Source: Paractinoplanes bogorensis
Lineage (GTDB): Bacteria > Actinomycetota > Actinomycetes > Mycobacteriales > Micromonosporaceae
Direction: 5' to 3'
DNA length: 64,000 nt
Assembly: GCF_018829635.1 (NCBI RefSeq)
Contig: NZ_JAHKKG010000006.1
Location: 124,001-188,000, forward strand
Shown here: positions 63,638-64,000 of the stretch, one piece after another
Layout of the letters: every line of letters starts with the position of its first letter
Position numbering within the stretch: position 1 is the stretch's first letter
The notes under the pieces: generated by a model
What the model was told of the DNA's origin: nothing
Databases searched by the model: none
The model's input: the letters and a program-made list of their open reading frames with translations, nothing else
Program-made: the position numbers and the translations under genes

Positions 63638-64000
63638 CCGACGCCGCCATCGTGGGGACCGGGCCCAACGGGCTCGCCGCCGCCGTCGTGCTGGCCCGGG
63701 CCGGCCTGAAGGTGTCGTTGTGGGAGCAGGCCGCCACCGTCGGCGGCGGCCTGCGGACCACCTCGCTGTTCGACCGCGACGTGGTGCACGACATCTGCTC
63801 GGCGATCCACCCGATGGCGGCCGCGTCGCCGTTCTTCCGCGAGTTCGACCTGGCCGCGCGGGGGGTCGACCTGCTTCAGCCGGACATCCCGTACGCGCAT
63901 CCGCTGCCCGACGGTCCGGCCGCCGCGGCCTGGCGCAGCCTCGAGACGACGGCCGACCACCTCGGCGTGGACGGCCGGCGCTGGACCGGCCTGATGGGCC
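63634..64000 (+). CDS. FAD/NAD(P)-dependent oxidoreductase (phytoene-dehydrogenase-like), 3'-truncated
   Basis: The first 122 residues of a flavoprotein cut by the window edge. It begins GTG at 63634, overlapping the ABC stop. MTDAAIVGTGPNGLAAAVVL is the FAD Rossmann motif (GxGxxG), followed by LWEQAATVGGGLRTTSLFDR, which is the GGxxRT-type signature of phytoene desaturase/amine oxidase-like proteins. DVVHDICSAIHPMAAASPFF also fits that group. If it belongs to the peptide cluster it could oxidise the core peptide, but it may start a separate pathway beyond the window. Confidence 0.75.
   Translation, partial: MTDAAIVGTGPNGLAAAVVLARAGLKVSLWEQAATVGGGLRTTSLFDRDVVHDICSAIHPMAAASPFFREFDLAARGVDLLQPDIPYAHPLPDGPAAAAWRSLETTADHLGVDGRRWTGLMG

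Overview
The window is 64 kb of very GC-rich chromosome with dense genes, many GTG and TTG starts, frequent 4-base ATGA/GTGA overlaps and several promoters that seem to make leaderless mRNAs. The gene order hisI-trpE-(Trp-associated membrane protein)-trpC-trpB-trpA-lgt, the gltBD pair, the ANTAR response regulator, the polA/rpsA/coaE-grpB/uvrB block and the tRNA-linked endonuclease-like gene point to an actinomycete. Micromonosporaceae (Actinoplanes-like) is my best guess. I see no rRNA, prophage, insertion sequence or CRISPR array.

Layout. 0-5 kb: a truncated DUF2470 gene, an ABC exporter operon carrying its own TetR regulator, and a long Pro/Gly-rich protein. 5.3-15 kb: hisI and the trp genes, then lgt, an FAD monooxygenase and an LPXTG-type surface protein. 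15-24.7 kb: a GNAT gene with a tandem repeat over its 3' end, glutamate synthase (gltB, gltD), pyruvate kinase and acyl-CoA thioesterase. 24.8-28 kb: a DUF308 membrane protein, an ECF sigma factor with a likely anti-sigma partner, and tRNA-Leu(CAA) followed by a LAGLIDADG-like gene. 28-36.5 kb: a pdtaR-like regulator, a complete branched-chain amino acid ABC system and a polar amino acid ABC system. 36.5-46.3 kb: polA, arsR, a methyltransferase, rpsA, coaE-grpB and uvrB. 46.3-53.1 kb: a GNAT gene, terC behind a probable Mn2+ riboswitch, two intergenic repeat arrays, typA and a lytic transglycosylase lipoprotein. 53.1-57.9 kb: a divergent second L11 ribosomal protein, a catalytically dead ClpP homologue, a cysteine hydrolase, a GntR regulator and an OmpR-type two-component system.

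The most interesting part is the right end, 58.1-64 kb. Two small Ala/Gly-rich peptides share the motifs KVNA and APVMATPA. They head a tightly coupled gene row: an HTTM-type membrane protein resembling SdpB, an alpha/beta hydrolase, a protein resembling SdpA, a methyltransferase, a 58-residue two-helix membrane protein, an ABC exporter and an FAD oxidoreductase cut by the window edge. A two-component system is divergent from it, and 8-base direct repeats with an 11-base period lie between. I read this as an SDP-toxin-like or RiPP-like peptide system with regulation, maturation, export and possibly immunity. I do not recognise it as a described cluster.

Regulatory highlights: uvrB and polA carry matches to the PafBC (RecA-NDp) DNA-damage promoter; the terC leader shows yybP-ykoY hallmarks plus a ribosome-site-sequestering alternative pairing; rpsA is preceded by a possible leaderless 20-codon upstream ORF. 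The L11 paralogue lacks the prolines that thiostrepton contacts in normal L11.
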